In this document: positions 25,829 through 33,509 of the stretch, in pieces
How positions within the stretch are numbered: position 1 is the first letter of the stretch
Layout: every line of letters begins with the position of its first letter
NCBI RefSeq assembly: GCF_014145675.1
Contig: NZ_JACGZW010000017.1
Location: 62,001-126,000 of the forward strand
Origin: Amycolatopsis dendrobii
Lineage (GTDB): Bacteria > Actinomycetota > Actinomycetes > Mycobacteriales > Pseudonocardiaceae
Reading direction: 5' to 3'
Length of the DNA: 64,000 nucleotides
Made by a program: the position numbers and the translations under genes
The notes under the pieces: model-generated
Told to the model about the DNA's origin: nothing
Database searches by the model: none
The model's input: the letters and a program-made list of their open reading frames with translations, nothing else

Positions 25829-26087
25829 GGCGTGCGCCTGTGGACGCTCATGGCTCGAAACTCCTCATGTTCGTTCCAGTCCCGCTCTTTCGTCGCGGGT
25901 ACCAGACGACGGCGCGAGAGTAGCCCCGCCCCGGCCGGATCGCGGTGCCTGGGTGACCAGCTTCACCCGGGGCGGCCAATCGCGCCCGTACCTTATTGGC
26001 GTTCCGCTTCTCGCGGTCGCCGTGCCCGCGAATCCCCCGGTGGAACGCCACTTTTGCCACGGTCGAGCTACCCCGGACGGGGAATGT

Positions 26088-27263
26088 TCACCGACTGTCG
26101 CGATTGTTCGCCAATCGCACAGCATCCGCCCGCGCGTCCCGCAGTGCCTGCAACAACTCTTCCTGCCGCTGCCGGTCCTGCTCGGTGCGCAACCGGGTAC
26201 GCCGCAAGAATGCGAGCTCAGTCACGCTCGCCTGATATCGCCCCACCGCCCGAGCCGCCGCCCGCCCGGACTGCTTGCGTGCCTGCTTCCGCCACTGCCG
26301 CCGTCCAGGCAAACTGGCGAGCAACTCGATCTCCGACGGCGCGATCCACCGCGCAGCCGCCATCTTCGGCAGTGCGGCGGCGACGATCCGCTGTTCTCGC
26401 CGACGCTGCAACACGATCACGTAGATCGCGGCGATCAGCAGCGGCAGAATCACCAGGAAATACAGCGTGAGGAAGGACTTTCCGCCGTTGAGCGTGGCCG
26501 CCGCGTTCCAGAGCGCGTGCAGGAACACTCCGGCGAGATACCCGGCCAGCGGCGCGAGAATCCGAACCCACCGCTGCGCGTACCGAGCCGCGATCCCGAA
26601 TCCGATGCCGGTCATCGCGGTGAACAGCGGATGCGTGAACGGCGAAAGCACGCCCCGCACGAGGAAAGCGGCGAGCACGCCAGAGCTGGTCCCGTTGCCG
26701 AAGCCGTGGTCAGCGAAGGCGCGGCCGAAGTAATAGATGTTCTCGGTGAAGGCGAACCCGGCGGCCGCGAAACCCGCGTAGACCACGCCGTCGACGATCC
26801 CGTCGAATTCCTCGTTGCGCCGCCAGAAGATCAACAGGACGAAAACGCCCTTCGCGGCTTCTTCGACCAGCGGCGCGGAGACGAGCGCACTCACCTTGCT
26901 GCCATTGCCACCGCCGAGAAGCAGATCACCGAACGCCTCGGCCCCGGTATTGATCAACAACGCGGTAACGGTGGCAATGCAAGCGCCCCAAGCGAAAGCG
27001 ATCAGAAGCAGCTTCGCCGGCTCCGGTTCCCACCGATCGACCCAGAGCAACCCAGCGACCACCACGCCCACCGGCACCAACGCAGCGACCACCCCGATCG
27101 CGACCGCCAGCCACCCGACGCGCGCGGTCGCGAGCCCGAAGAGAAAGAGCCCGCACAACGCCACGACGATCAACCCGAGCACCGGAAGGAGCACGGTGAG
27201 GTGCCGAGAACGAGAGCCCGTGGCCGCAGACCCAGGCGGCGTGGCAGAAAGGGTGCCGTTCAC
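26088..27263 (-). CDS. PrsW-family intramembrane metalloprotease
   Basis: The 391-residue membrane protein has about nine hydrophobic segments and the three PrsW motifs: APLVEEAAKG (EExxK), FAFTENIYYF (FxxxEN), and the His motifs LSPFTHPLF and GVFLHALWN. The family cleaves membrane-bound anti-sigma factors (B. subtilis RsiW) or other membrane proteins. The C-terminal roughly 90 residues are basic and probably cytoplasmic, an extension many relatives lack. It has no counterpart at this point of the mycobacterial gene order, so it looks like an insertion. Confidence 0.9.
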   Translation of the reverse strand: MNGTLSATPPGSAATGSRSRHLTVLLPVLGLIVVALCGLFLFGLATARVGWLAVAIGVVAALVPVGVVVAGLLWVDRWEPEPAKLLLIAFAWGACIATVTALLINTGAEAFGDLLLGGGNGSKVSALVSAPLVEEAAKGVFVLLIFWRRNEEFDGIVDGVVYAGFAAAGFAFTENIYYFGRAFADHGFGNGTSSGVLAAFLVRGVLSPFTHPLFTAMTGIGFGIAARYAQRWVRILAPLAGYLAGVFLHALWNAAATLNGGKSFLTLYFLVILPLLIAAIYVIVLQRRREQRIVAAALPKMAAARWIAPSEIELLASLPGRRQWRKQARKQSGRAAARAVGRYQASVTELAFLRRTRLRTEQDRQRQEELLQALRDARADAVRLANNRDSR

Positions 27264-27500
27264 GAGCGGTCACCATACGCAGGCCCCCCAAGGGATGCCG
27301 GTTGGACGCACCGGTTTCAGCCCACCGCGCGATGCCGCCCGCGCCCCTCGTCCCCCGCCCAGAAGTCCGCGAGGGCCACCCTCACTGACTCTGATTCCCT
27401 CACGACCCTCCACCAGCCGTGAGAGGCCCCTTCACGACCCTAGATTCCCTCAAGGAGCCCTTCACGGACCGCCGCCCCCCGCCCCCCGCCCCGCCGGGAT

Positions 27501-27585
27501 GCGCCCCAATGTGGCATTGGGTGCATGTGACGCACCCAATGTGGCGTTCGGTGCGTGGGACGCACCCAATGCCACATTGGGGCGC
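27501..27585. repeat. 85-bp triple-palindrome element, copy A
   Basis: Three 23-24 bp near-palindromes built on GCACCCAATG..CATTGGGTGC are separated by two 7-bp spacers (ATGTGAC, GTGGGAC) and the outer ends read GCGCCCCAATG and CATTGGGGCGC. A second copy with the same 24+7+23+7+24 layout lies at 36978-37062. Confidence 0.85.
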
Positions 27586-27669
27586 AAGCCCCACCACCAA
27601 ACCGCAGCCGCTGCACCCAACCAACGAGGCACCCAGTCCCTCCCCCAACCCCGATACAAAGCCGCCCTG

Positions 27670-27726
27670 CGGTTCGGGGGTGCTTGTCAAGGCATCTTTC
27701 CCGCCTTGACAAGCACCCCCGAACCG
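27670..27726. terminator. Perfect 24-bp stem hairpin 3' of the DUF6779-like gene
   Basis: CGGTTCGGGGGTGCTTGTCA plus AGGC pairs perfectly with its inverse across a 9-nt loop (27694-27702). It lies 76 bp past the stop of the DUF6779-like gene. There is no T-run, so it may be a factor-independent terminator of the stem-only kind or another dispersed element. Confidence 0.6.
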
Positions 27727-27801
27727 TCAGCACAATCAAACTTCGGGGTGCCCCACGCAACCCAAGACCGGGCCGATGTCGCCACCAGGCGACGAGCCAA
27801 C

Positions 27802-29682
27802 TCAGTCCTCCGCCCGACGCCGCCGCCGAGGACTCCCCTCAGTCTTCCCATTAGCCGCAAGCAATTCAGTAACCGACCGCCCCGACGCGTGATGCCCCGA
27901 ACCAGCCTCCTCAGCAGGCGCCTGCCAAGCAGGCGGTTCCCCCTCCGGCCGCCTCCGACGCCCACCGCCCGAAGCCGGAGCAGCCTCAGCCTCAGGCCGC
28001 CGACGCCGCCCCCCAGTCCCACTGCTCACCGAACTGCGAACCGACTCCGGCAATGTCGGATTAACCGCATCCGCCCCAGGAGCCCCATGCCGCCCAGTAG
28101 GCGTGTCCTCCGCCAACGGCGACAAATCCGACCGCGAGAACTGCTCCAACCGAGACGGAGCCCGAGTCTGCGACTCAACCGCGGTTTCCTTCTCCGGCAC
28201 CGCCTTCTCCGCCTTCTTCGGCGCAGGTTCAGCATGTCGAGCAGGCTCAGCAGGCCGCGAAACCGCAGTCTGCTCAGCAGCGTCCGGCCGCTCCTCCCGC
28301 TGCGGCGCGGGCCGCGCCGCCAGCCGAGGCACCGCTCGCTCCTCCTTGACCGGCTCCGGCTTGCTCACCGGCGCGACAGTCCGAGTCGGCTGCGCCTCGG
28401 GCCGCCGAGGCGGCTCCGGCACGTCCTTCTGCGGCCGAGCAGCCCGCGGACCCACCGGCCCCCGAGGCTCCCGGACCCGCTCAGCCTCGCGCGGCAACGG
28501 CTCAGTCACATTGCGCGCCCCAGGACCGTCCTGTTCAAACGGCTCCGGGATGACGTGCGACCCAGAGTCGCCCGCCGAACGACGCTCGGCTTCATACGGC
28601 TCCGGTGCCCGCTCACCGCGCGGTTTCGGCGCAGCCCCGCGAGGCCCTCGCTCAGCCTGCGGCTCCGGCGCACCGCCACGAGCGGGCCGTCCGGCATGCG
28701 GTTCCGGTGCCCCGTTTCGCGGCTCCCGTGCGGCGAAAGCATCTGCCACACTGGCGCGTCCCTCGTGCGGGCCCGAGTCGCCGCGGGGCACGAACGCCTC
28801 CGCCAGGTTGGCCCGCGGATCGCGACCGCCACGCGGAGCGGGACTGTCCGCTTCGACCTCGTCCTCGAACGGCTCCGGCCCGGCGGGCGGTTCCGGACGC
28901 TTCGGCTTGAGGCGCGGCATCTGCTGAGTACGCAGCTGAGTCGAACGGTCGTCATTCGGCCCGGAACCGTTCAATCCAGCGCTGATCGAGCCGTTCGCGC
29001 CGGAAGTCCCCTTGGCGCCATTGGTCTTCGCGGTCCCGTTCGCGGGCGTCCGGCGGCGCTCCGCGGGAGCCGCGTCGAGAACCCGGTCCATGAATTCGGT
29101 GGGCCGCTCCGGAACGTCGACCACCGGCTTCTTCGGAGCGAGCAGCTGAGCCGGTTTCTTGCCATTGCCGTTCTTGGTTTCCGAACCGGCCGAAACGAGC
29201 CGCTGCTCGTCGTTCAGCGCGCGCATCCGGGTCGCCTGCGCGGTGAGCGCGACGCGTTCGAGCAGCACTTCGCCGCCGAACAGCGATTGCAGGCTTTCGC
29301 GGAGCGCAGCCACTTCGGCACGCAGCGCATCCAATTCTTCGCGTGATTGTGCCTGCGCGGCCTCGCGCGTTTCCGTCTCGAGTTCGAGTTCGTACTCCCG
29401 CCGGGCCGCGATCTCGCGTTCCAGCTCGAGTTCGTATACCGCCTGCGCCTCGGCGACCGCGTCCTCGCTGTGCGCCGCGTTCTTGCGGGCCCGCACAGCC
29501 AGGAAGGCGCCGATCAGGGCAGCCCAGAGCGCCGCGACGATCCCGAGCCGGAGGTACCGGAGGTCGTCGCTGAGCACCAATGCGAGGGTGGCGCCGACGG
29601 CGAGGAGCAATCCGACGACAAGCCACGGCCTGCCAGGGCGGCGGCCGTGCGAGTCGTCACCCACGCCAGTCATGCCTGACAC
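27802..29682 (-). CDS. Membrane protein with coiled coil and long disordered tail (DUF6779-like, Rv3604c-type)
   Basis: This 626-residue protein has two transmembrane helices (about residues 20-40 and 46-64), a charged coiled coil (about 65-135, AVYELELEREIAARREYELE), then about 480 residues of Pro/Arg/Glu/Ala-rich low-complexity sequence ending in RRRRRAED. Its place between DUF3180 and the DUF2520-panC genes matches M. tuberculosis Rv3604c, a membrane protein rich in Ala, Arg and Pro. The function is unknown. The tail would be cytoplasmic and may be a scaffold. Confidence 0.75.
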   Translation of the reverse strand: MSGMTGVGDDSHGRRPGRPWLVVGLLLAVGATLALVLSDDLRYLRLGIVAALWAALIGAFLAVRARKNAAHSEDAVAEAQAVYELELEREIAARREYELELETETREAAQAQSREELDALRAEVAALRESLQSLFGGEVLLERVALTAQATRMRALNDEQRLVSAGSETKNGNGKKPAQLLAPKKPVVDVPERPTEFMDRVLDAAPAERRRTPANGTAKTNGAKGTSGANGSISAGLNGSGPNDDRSTQLRTQQMPRLKPKRPEPPAGPEPFEDEVEADSPAPRGGRDPRANLAEAFVPRGDSGPHEGRASVADAFAAREPRNGAPEPHAGRPARGGAPEPQAERGPRGAAPKPRGERAPEPYEAERRSAGDSGSHVIPEPFEQDGPGARNVTEPLPREAERVREPRGPVGPRAARPQKDVPEPPRRPEAQPTRTVAPVSKPEPVKEERAVPRLAARPAPQREERPDAAEQTAVSRPAEPARHAEPAPKKAEKAVPEKETAVESQTRAPSRLEQFSRSDLSPLAEDTPTGRHGAPGADAVNPTLPESVRSSVSSGTGGRRRRPEAEAAPASGGGRRRRPEGEPPAWQAPAEEAGSGHHASGRSVTELLAANGKTEGSPRRRRRAED

Positions 29683-29742
29683 CGTACCTTCCGGTGATCC
29701 GAATGAGACCTAGTCGGTACTTCGAGCGGCGCCATCGAAGCG

Positions 29743-30195
29743 TTAACCGGTCGTTCCCCTGCGGTCCTCCGGTGGCGTCCGGCAGCAGTGTTCGAGCCAT
29801 AAACCGGCAGCTACGAGCAGCGCCGACGACACCGTTCCGACCACCGCCGACTTGCTGTCGGAGACCGCCGCGACGAGTTCGTCACGTCGCGGGAAAACGT
29901 AGAGGAACGCGGCCAGCCAGCCGCCGCCGAGAAACGCTCCGGCCAGCGACGACGCCTTCGCCAGCGCCACCGCCCGCGCGATCCCGACCGCGTCGCCGTG
30001 CACCCGGCCCGACTTGATCCGCGACCGGATCGAGAGGGCCAAACCCGCCTCGGCGATCGCGAGCACCGCGAAGGTCACCCCGGCGAGCAACGGCAGCTGC
30101 GGCAGATCGCCGTAAGCGGCCTGGAACAGCACGTAGACCACGGCGAGGCCGAGGACCGCGGCCACGACCAGGTCCCGGGACCGCGTGAAGTGCAT
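29743..30195 (-). CDS. DUF3180 family membrane protein (Rv3605c-type)
   Basis: The 150-residue protein has four predicted transmembrane helices: DLVVAAVLGLAVVYVLFQ, LLAGVTFAVLAIAEAGLAL, ASSLAGAFLGGGWLAAFLYV and VGTVSSALLVAAGLWLE. Its N-terminal MHFTRSRDL and position after folK (though separated here by a MerR gene) identify it as the DUF3180 protein that follows the folate genes in actinobacteria. Function unknown. I chose the Met at 30195, since longer in-frame starts run through the MerR operator. Confidence 0.85.
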   Translation of the reverse strand: MHFTRSRDLVVAAVLGLAVVYVLFQAAYGDLPQLPLLAGVTFAVLAIAEAGLALSIRSRIKSGRVHGDAVGIARAVALAKASSLAGAFLGGGWLAAFLYVFPRRDELVAAVSDSKSAVVGTVSSALLVAAGLWLEHCCRTPPEDRRGTTG

Positions 30196-30227
30196 GGCTC
30201 CACCGTACCGAGCCCGTTCTGGCAGGC

Positions 30228-30258
30228 TTGACTCTCCAGTGACTGGAGACTCCACGAT
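30228..30258 (+). promoter_or_regulatory. MerR-type promoter with dyad operator
   Basis: TTGACT (30228-30233) is followed by the perfect 17-bp palindrome TCTCCAGTGACTGGAGA (30233-30249), placed as in MerR-family promoters where the regulator binds a lengthened 19-bp spacer. The -10 position (CACGAT, 30253-30258) is weak. It lies between the MerR gene and the DUF3180 gene. Confidence 0.6.
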
Positions 30259-31204
30259 GCCTGACATGCCTGCCACCACGGTCTTCACGATCGGCGAACT
30301 GTCCCGGCGCACCGGGCTGCCGGTGAAGACCATCCGGTTCTACTCCGACGAGGGCCTGCTCCCGCCCACGCAGCGGACCGGCGCCGGCTACCGGCTGTAC
30401 GACGCGCACGCGCTCGCCCGGCTGGAGCTGGTGCGGACGCTGCGCGAGCTGGGCATCGGCCTGCCCGACGTGTCCCGCGCACTGGCGCGCGAGACGACGG
30501 TGCGCGACCTGGCGACGAGCCACGTCGACGCGCTCGACGAGCAGATCCGGCGGTTGCGGCTGCGCCGCGCGGTATTGCGCGCGGTGCTGAAACGGGATTC
30601 CGAGCTGGAGGAAGTGAAACTGATGAATCGCATCGCCCAAATGCCAGACGAGGAACGCCGCCGTTTGGTGGAGGAGTTCTGGGCCGAAATGATGCAGGGG
30701 CTTGATGTCGATCCCGAGTTCTACGCGCGAATGCAATCGGCGAAACCGGATCTTCCGGATGATCCGACGCCGGAACAGCTGGAGGCCTGGATCGAGTTCG
30801 CCGAACTCGTGCAGGACCCGGGCTTCCGGCAATCCATCCGCACGATGAGCGAGCGGCATTCGGCCACGCGGGAAGCGGGAGAGTACGAGCAGCCGACCAA
30901 GGCGCAGCAGGAAAACTGGGCCGCCTGGATGACCGACGCCCGGTCCGCGCTCGACGCGGGCCACGCGCCGGACTCCCCGGCCGGACAGGCGCTGGCGGAC
31001 GCGATCGCGACCGCCTCGGCCCGGCCGGACCAGGACCCGGCCGACCCGGCGGTCCGTTACAAGATGGCCGACGGAATCGCCGTCGGGGCGGATCCACGCG
31101 CCGAGCGGTACTGGCAACTGCTCGCGACCATCAACGGCTGGCCCGCGATCCCCAGCCGCCAGGAGGAAGTGCAGTTCCTGCTGGCGGCACTGCGGGCCTC
31201 GTAA
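30257..31204 (+). CDS. MerR-family transcriptional regulator
   Basis: The 315-residue protein begins with a MerR winged helix (TIGELSRRTGLPVKTIRFYSDEGLLPP, then YRLYDAHALARLELVRTLRELGIGL) and the dimerisation coiled coil (about 85-120). The following roughly 195 residues form an acidic helical domain without Cys clusters, so metal sensing is unlikely and a small organic ligand or other signal is more probable. It sits inside the otherwise conserved folK-DUF3180 junction on the opposite strand, suggesting a later insertion. It is probably autoregulated from the dyad just upstream. Confidence 0.9.
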   Translation: MPDMPATTVFTIGELSRRTGLPVKTIRFYSDEGLLPPTQRTGAGYRLYDAHALARLELVRTLRELGIGLPDVSRALARETTVRDLATSHVDALDEQIRRLRLRRAVLRAVLKRDSELEEVKLMNRIAQMPDEERRRLVEEFWAEMMQGLDVDPEFYARMQSAKPDLPDDPTPEQLEAWIEFAELVQDPGFRQSIRTMSERHSATREAGEYEQPTKAQQENWAAWMTDARSALDAGHAPDSPAGQALADAIATASARPDQDPADPAVRYKMADGIAVGADPRAERYWQLLATINGWPAIPSRQEEVQFLLAALRAS

Positions 31205-31218
31205 TCGGCTGGCCGGGC

Positions 31219-31713
31219 CTAAGACAAGGTCAGGTCGGGCCGCAAGACCACGCCCGCTCGGTCGGCTTCCGGCAACCGAGCGAGCAGGTCGGCGGCCCGG
31301 CCGTGCCCGGGAACCTCGGCATCCGGGTCGATCTCGAGCCACGGGATCAGCACGCTCGCCCGGTCCGGCGTCCCGGGGTGCGGCAGCAGCAGCTCCGGAT
31401 CATCGGAGAGCACCCCCTGCACTGTCACTATGTCGACATCCAGCGTCCGCGGGCCCCAGCGCAATTCGCGCACCCGGCCCGCTGCCTGTTCGGCCGCCTG
31501 CCCGGCGCGCAGCCATGCCCAATGGTCGCGCGCCGGGTCGTCGACGATGCACAGCGCATTGAGGAAATCCGGCTGGTCTTCGACGCCCCAGGCTTTCGTC
31601 TCGTACACGCCGGACACCGCGACGAGCGCCGGGCGCACCGCGTCCACCGCGCTGCGCAAGTAACCGAGCCGGTCGCCAAGGTTGGAGCCCAGCGACAGGA
31701 CCGCGCGGCTCAC
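31219..31713 (-). CDS. folK: 2-amino-4-hydroxy-6-hydroxymethyldihydropteridine pyrophosphokinase
   Basis: This 164-residue folate enzyme transfers pyrophosphate from ATP to hydroxymethyl-dihydropterin. AVLSLGSNLGDRLGYLRSAV is the N-terminal signature and RWGPRTLDVDIVTV holds the catalytic Asp pair (LDxDI). It starts at GTG inside the folB stop (GTGA overlap) and is last in the ftsH-folE-folP-folB-folK operon. Confidence 0.97.
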   Translation of the reverse strand: MSRAVLSLGSNLGDRLGYLRSAVDAVRPALVAVSGVYETKAWGVEDQPDFLNALCIVDDPARDHWAWLRAGQAAEQAAGRVRELRWGPRTLDVDIVTVQGVLSDDPELLLPHPGTPDRASVLIPWLEIDPDAEVPGHGRAADLLARLPEADRAGVVLRPDLTLS

Positions 31714-32069
31714 CGCTCCCGCCGGACGGTGACCGCGACGTCGTCGAAGGTCAGCGGGATCGGTGCGGAGGGCTTGTGCACGGTGACCTCGACGGCGGTC
31801 AGCCGGTCGTCGCGCATGACCTCGTCGGCGATCTTCCCGGCGACGCTCTCGATCAAGTCGTACGGCTCCCCGGCGACGATCCCCGCCGCCAGTTCGGCCA
31901 GCTCGCCGTAGTGCAGCGTCTTGGTCAGGTCGTCCGACGCCGCGGCGGGCCCGAGGTCGAGCCACGCGACGATGTCGATGCCGAATTCCTGTCCGTCGCG
32001 CTTCTCGTGGTCGAAGACCCCATGCCGGCCGAACACGCGCAGTCCCGTGAGCGTGATGCGGTCAGCCAT
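31710..32069 (-). CDS. folB: Dihydroneopterin aldolase
   Basis: This 119-residue enzyme converts dihydroneopterin to hydroxymethyl-dihydropterin. Motifs are MADRITLTGLRVFGRHGVFDHEK with the conserved GxHGV, LHYGELAELAAGIV (YGEL), the substrate Glu in DLIESVAGKIADEV, and VTVHKPSAPIP with the catalytic Lys. It overlaps folP upstream by 8 bp and folK downstream by 4 bp. Confidence 0.97.
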   Translation of the reverse strand: MADRITLTGLRVFGRHGVFDHEKRDGQEFGIDIVAWLDLGPAAASDDLTKTLHYGELAELAAGIVAGEPYDLIESVAGKIADEVMRDDRLTAVEVTVHKPSAPIPLTFDDVAVTVRRER

Positions 32070-32898
32070 CGGCCCGTCCTTGCTGCCAGGCCGCGGCCAC
32101 CGCCACGGCGTCCAGTGAAGCTCCCACCTCGTGCACTCGCACGCCCCAAGCACCCGCAGCCGCGGCCAGCGCCGAGATCGACGCGGTGGCGACCTCGCGA
32201 CCGTCCGGCGGCCTCGGCACGCCGTCCTTTCCAGACAGCAACCGGCCGAGGAAACGTTTGCGCGAAGCACCCACCAGAACCGGGAAACCCAACTCCAGCA
32301 ACGAACCCAGTCCGTGCAGCAACGCCCAGTCGTGCTCGGCGTGCTTTGCGAACCCGAGACCGGGATCGAGCACGATCTCGCTTTCGGCGACCCCAGCCGC
32401 GATCGCCTCGTCGACCCGCTGCAGCAGCTCGCCGCGCACTTCAGCGACTACGTCGGTGTACGTGGCCAACGCGTTCATGTCCTTGCTGTGCCCGCGCCAG
32501 TGCATCAGCACCCACGGCACCTTGGTCTCCGCCGCGACCCGTCCCATCGCCGGATCGGCGAGCCCGCCGGACACGTCGTTGATCACCTTCGCGCCAGCCG
32601 CCACCGCAGCCTCCGCGACCGCGGCCCGCGTGGTGTCGACCGACAGCACGACGCCCTCGGAAGCCAACTGCCGGATCACCGGCAAGATGCGCGCGGCCTC
32701 AGTCTCCGCGTCGACTCGCGAAGCGCCCGGCCGCGTCGATTCGCCGCCGACGTCGATCAGGTCCGCGCCGCGCGCCCACATCTCGCGCGCGTGCTCCAGC
32801 GCCTGGTCGAGATCGAGGTAGCGGCCGCCGTCGGAGAACGAATCCGGCGTCACGTTCAGCACGCCCATCACGGCGCACCGCCCCGGCCGGGGGATCAC
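32062..32898 (-). CDS. folP: Dihydropteroate synthase
   Basis: The 278-residue TIM-barrel enzyme joins pterin and p-aminobenzoate and is the sulfonamide target. Visible are MGVLNVTPDSFSDGG (loop 1), IDVGGESTRPGA (loop 2), KVINDVSGG, LDPGLGFAKHAEHDWALL and VGASRKRFLG (pterin/pABA sites). It starts at GTG overlapping the folE stop (GTGA). Length matches M. tuberculosis FolP1. Confidence 0.97.
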   Translation of the reverse strand: MIPRPGRCAVMGVLNVTPDSFSDGGRYLDLDQALEHAREMWARGADLIDVGGESTRPGASRVDAETEAARILPVIRQLASEGVVLSVDTTRAAVAEAAVAAGAKVINDVSGGLADPAMGRVAAETKVPWVLMHWRGHSKDMNALATYTDVVAEVRGELLQRVDEAIAAGVAESEIVLDPGLGFAKHAEHDWALLHGLGSLLELGFPVLVGASRKRFLGRLLSGKDGVPRPPDGREVATASISALAAAAGAWGVRVHEVGASLDAVAVAAAWQQGRADG

Positions 32899-33509
32899 CG
32901 GCGCCCCCGGATCAGCTCGATCGCCTCGGCCCGCGACGTCGCCGACGACCGCAGCATCCCGCGCACCGCCGACGTCGTGGTCCGTGAACCCGGCTTGCGG
33001 ATCCCGCGCACCGACATGCACAAATGCTCGGCCTCGACGACCACGATCACGCCGCGCGGCTCCAGCCGCCGCACGAGCGCGTCGGCGATCTGCGAGGTGA
33101 GCCGCTCCTGCACCTGCGGGCGGCGAGCGTAGAGATCGACCAGCCGGGCGAGCTTCGAGAGCCCGGTCACCTTGCCGTCGCCGTTCGGGATGTAGCCGAC
33201 GTGGGCTACTCCGTGGAACGGGAGCAAATGGTGTTCACAGTTCGAATACATCGGGATGTCCGTGACGAGCACGAGCTCCTCGTGCGATTCGTCGAACGTC
33301 CGCGCCAGCACCTCGTCCGGATCGGTGTAGAGGCCGGCGAACATTTCCTGGTAAGCGCGAGCGACCCGGGCCGGGGTGTCCTGGAGACCGTCCCGATCCG
33401 GGTCTTCGCCGCAGGCGAGCAGCAGCTCGCGAACGGCGCGCTCCGCCCGGTCGGAATCAAAGACCGGGCGGATGCCGTCTTTACTGCTTGTCTGATCCGT
33501 CGACGTCAC
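32895..33509 (-). CDS. folE: GTP cyclohydrolase I
   Basis: The 204-residue enzyme opens folate synthesis by converting GTP to dihydroneopterin triphosphate. Zinc and active-site motifs are MYSNCEHHLLPFHGVAHVGYIP (Cys and His ligands) and VVVEAEHLCMSVRGI (second Cys ligand and catalytic His). I chose GTG giving VTSTDQTSSKDGIRP; it overlaps the ftsH 3' end by 29 bp, so ribosomes may reinitiate from ftsH. Confidence 0.97.
   Translation of the reverse strand: MTSTDQTSSKDGIRPVFDSDRAERAVRELLLACGEDPDRDGLQDTPARVARAYQEMFAGLYTDPDEVLARTFDESHEELVLVTDIPMYSNCEHHLLPFHGVAHVGYIPNGDGKVTGLSKLARLVDLYARRPQVQERLTSQIADALVRRLEPRGVIVVVEAEHLCMSVRGIRKPGSRTTTSAVRGMLRSSATSRAEAIELIRGRR

Larger units (their letters stand above)
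27264..27801. other. Gene-free 538-bp spacer filled with repeats
   Basis: No credible gene is present. From 27380 to 27470 the DNA carries degenerate copies of TCACGACCCT and CCCTTCACG blocks. Then follow the 85-bp triple-palindrome element (27501-27585) and a perfect 24-bp stem hairpin (27670-27726). The spacer lies 5' of prsW and 3' of the DUF6779-like gene. Confidence 0.8.

Noticed and set aside
27501..27585. Possible CRISPR array
   Set aside because: Only three units with 7-bp spacers, palindromic ends and a second copy elsewhere; no cas genes in the window.
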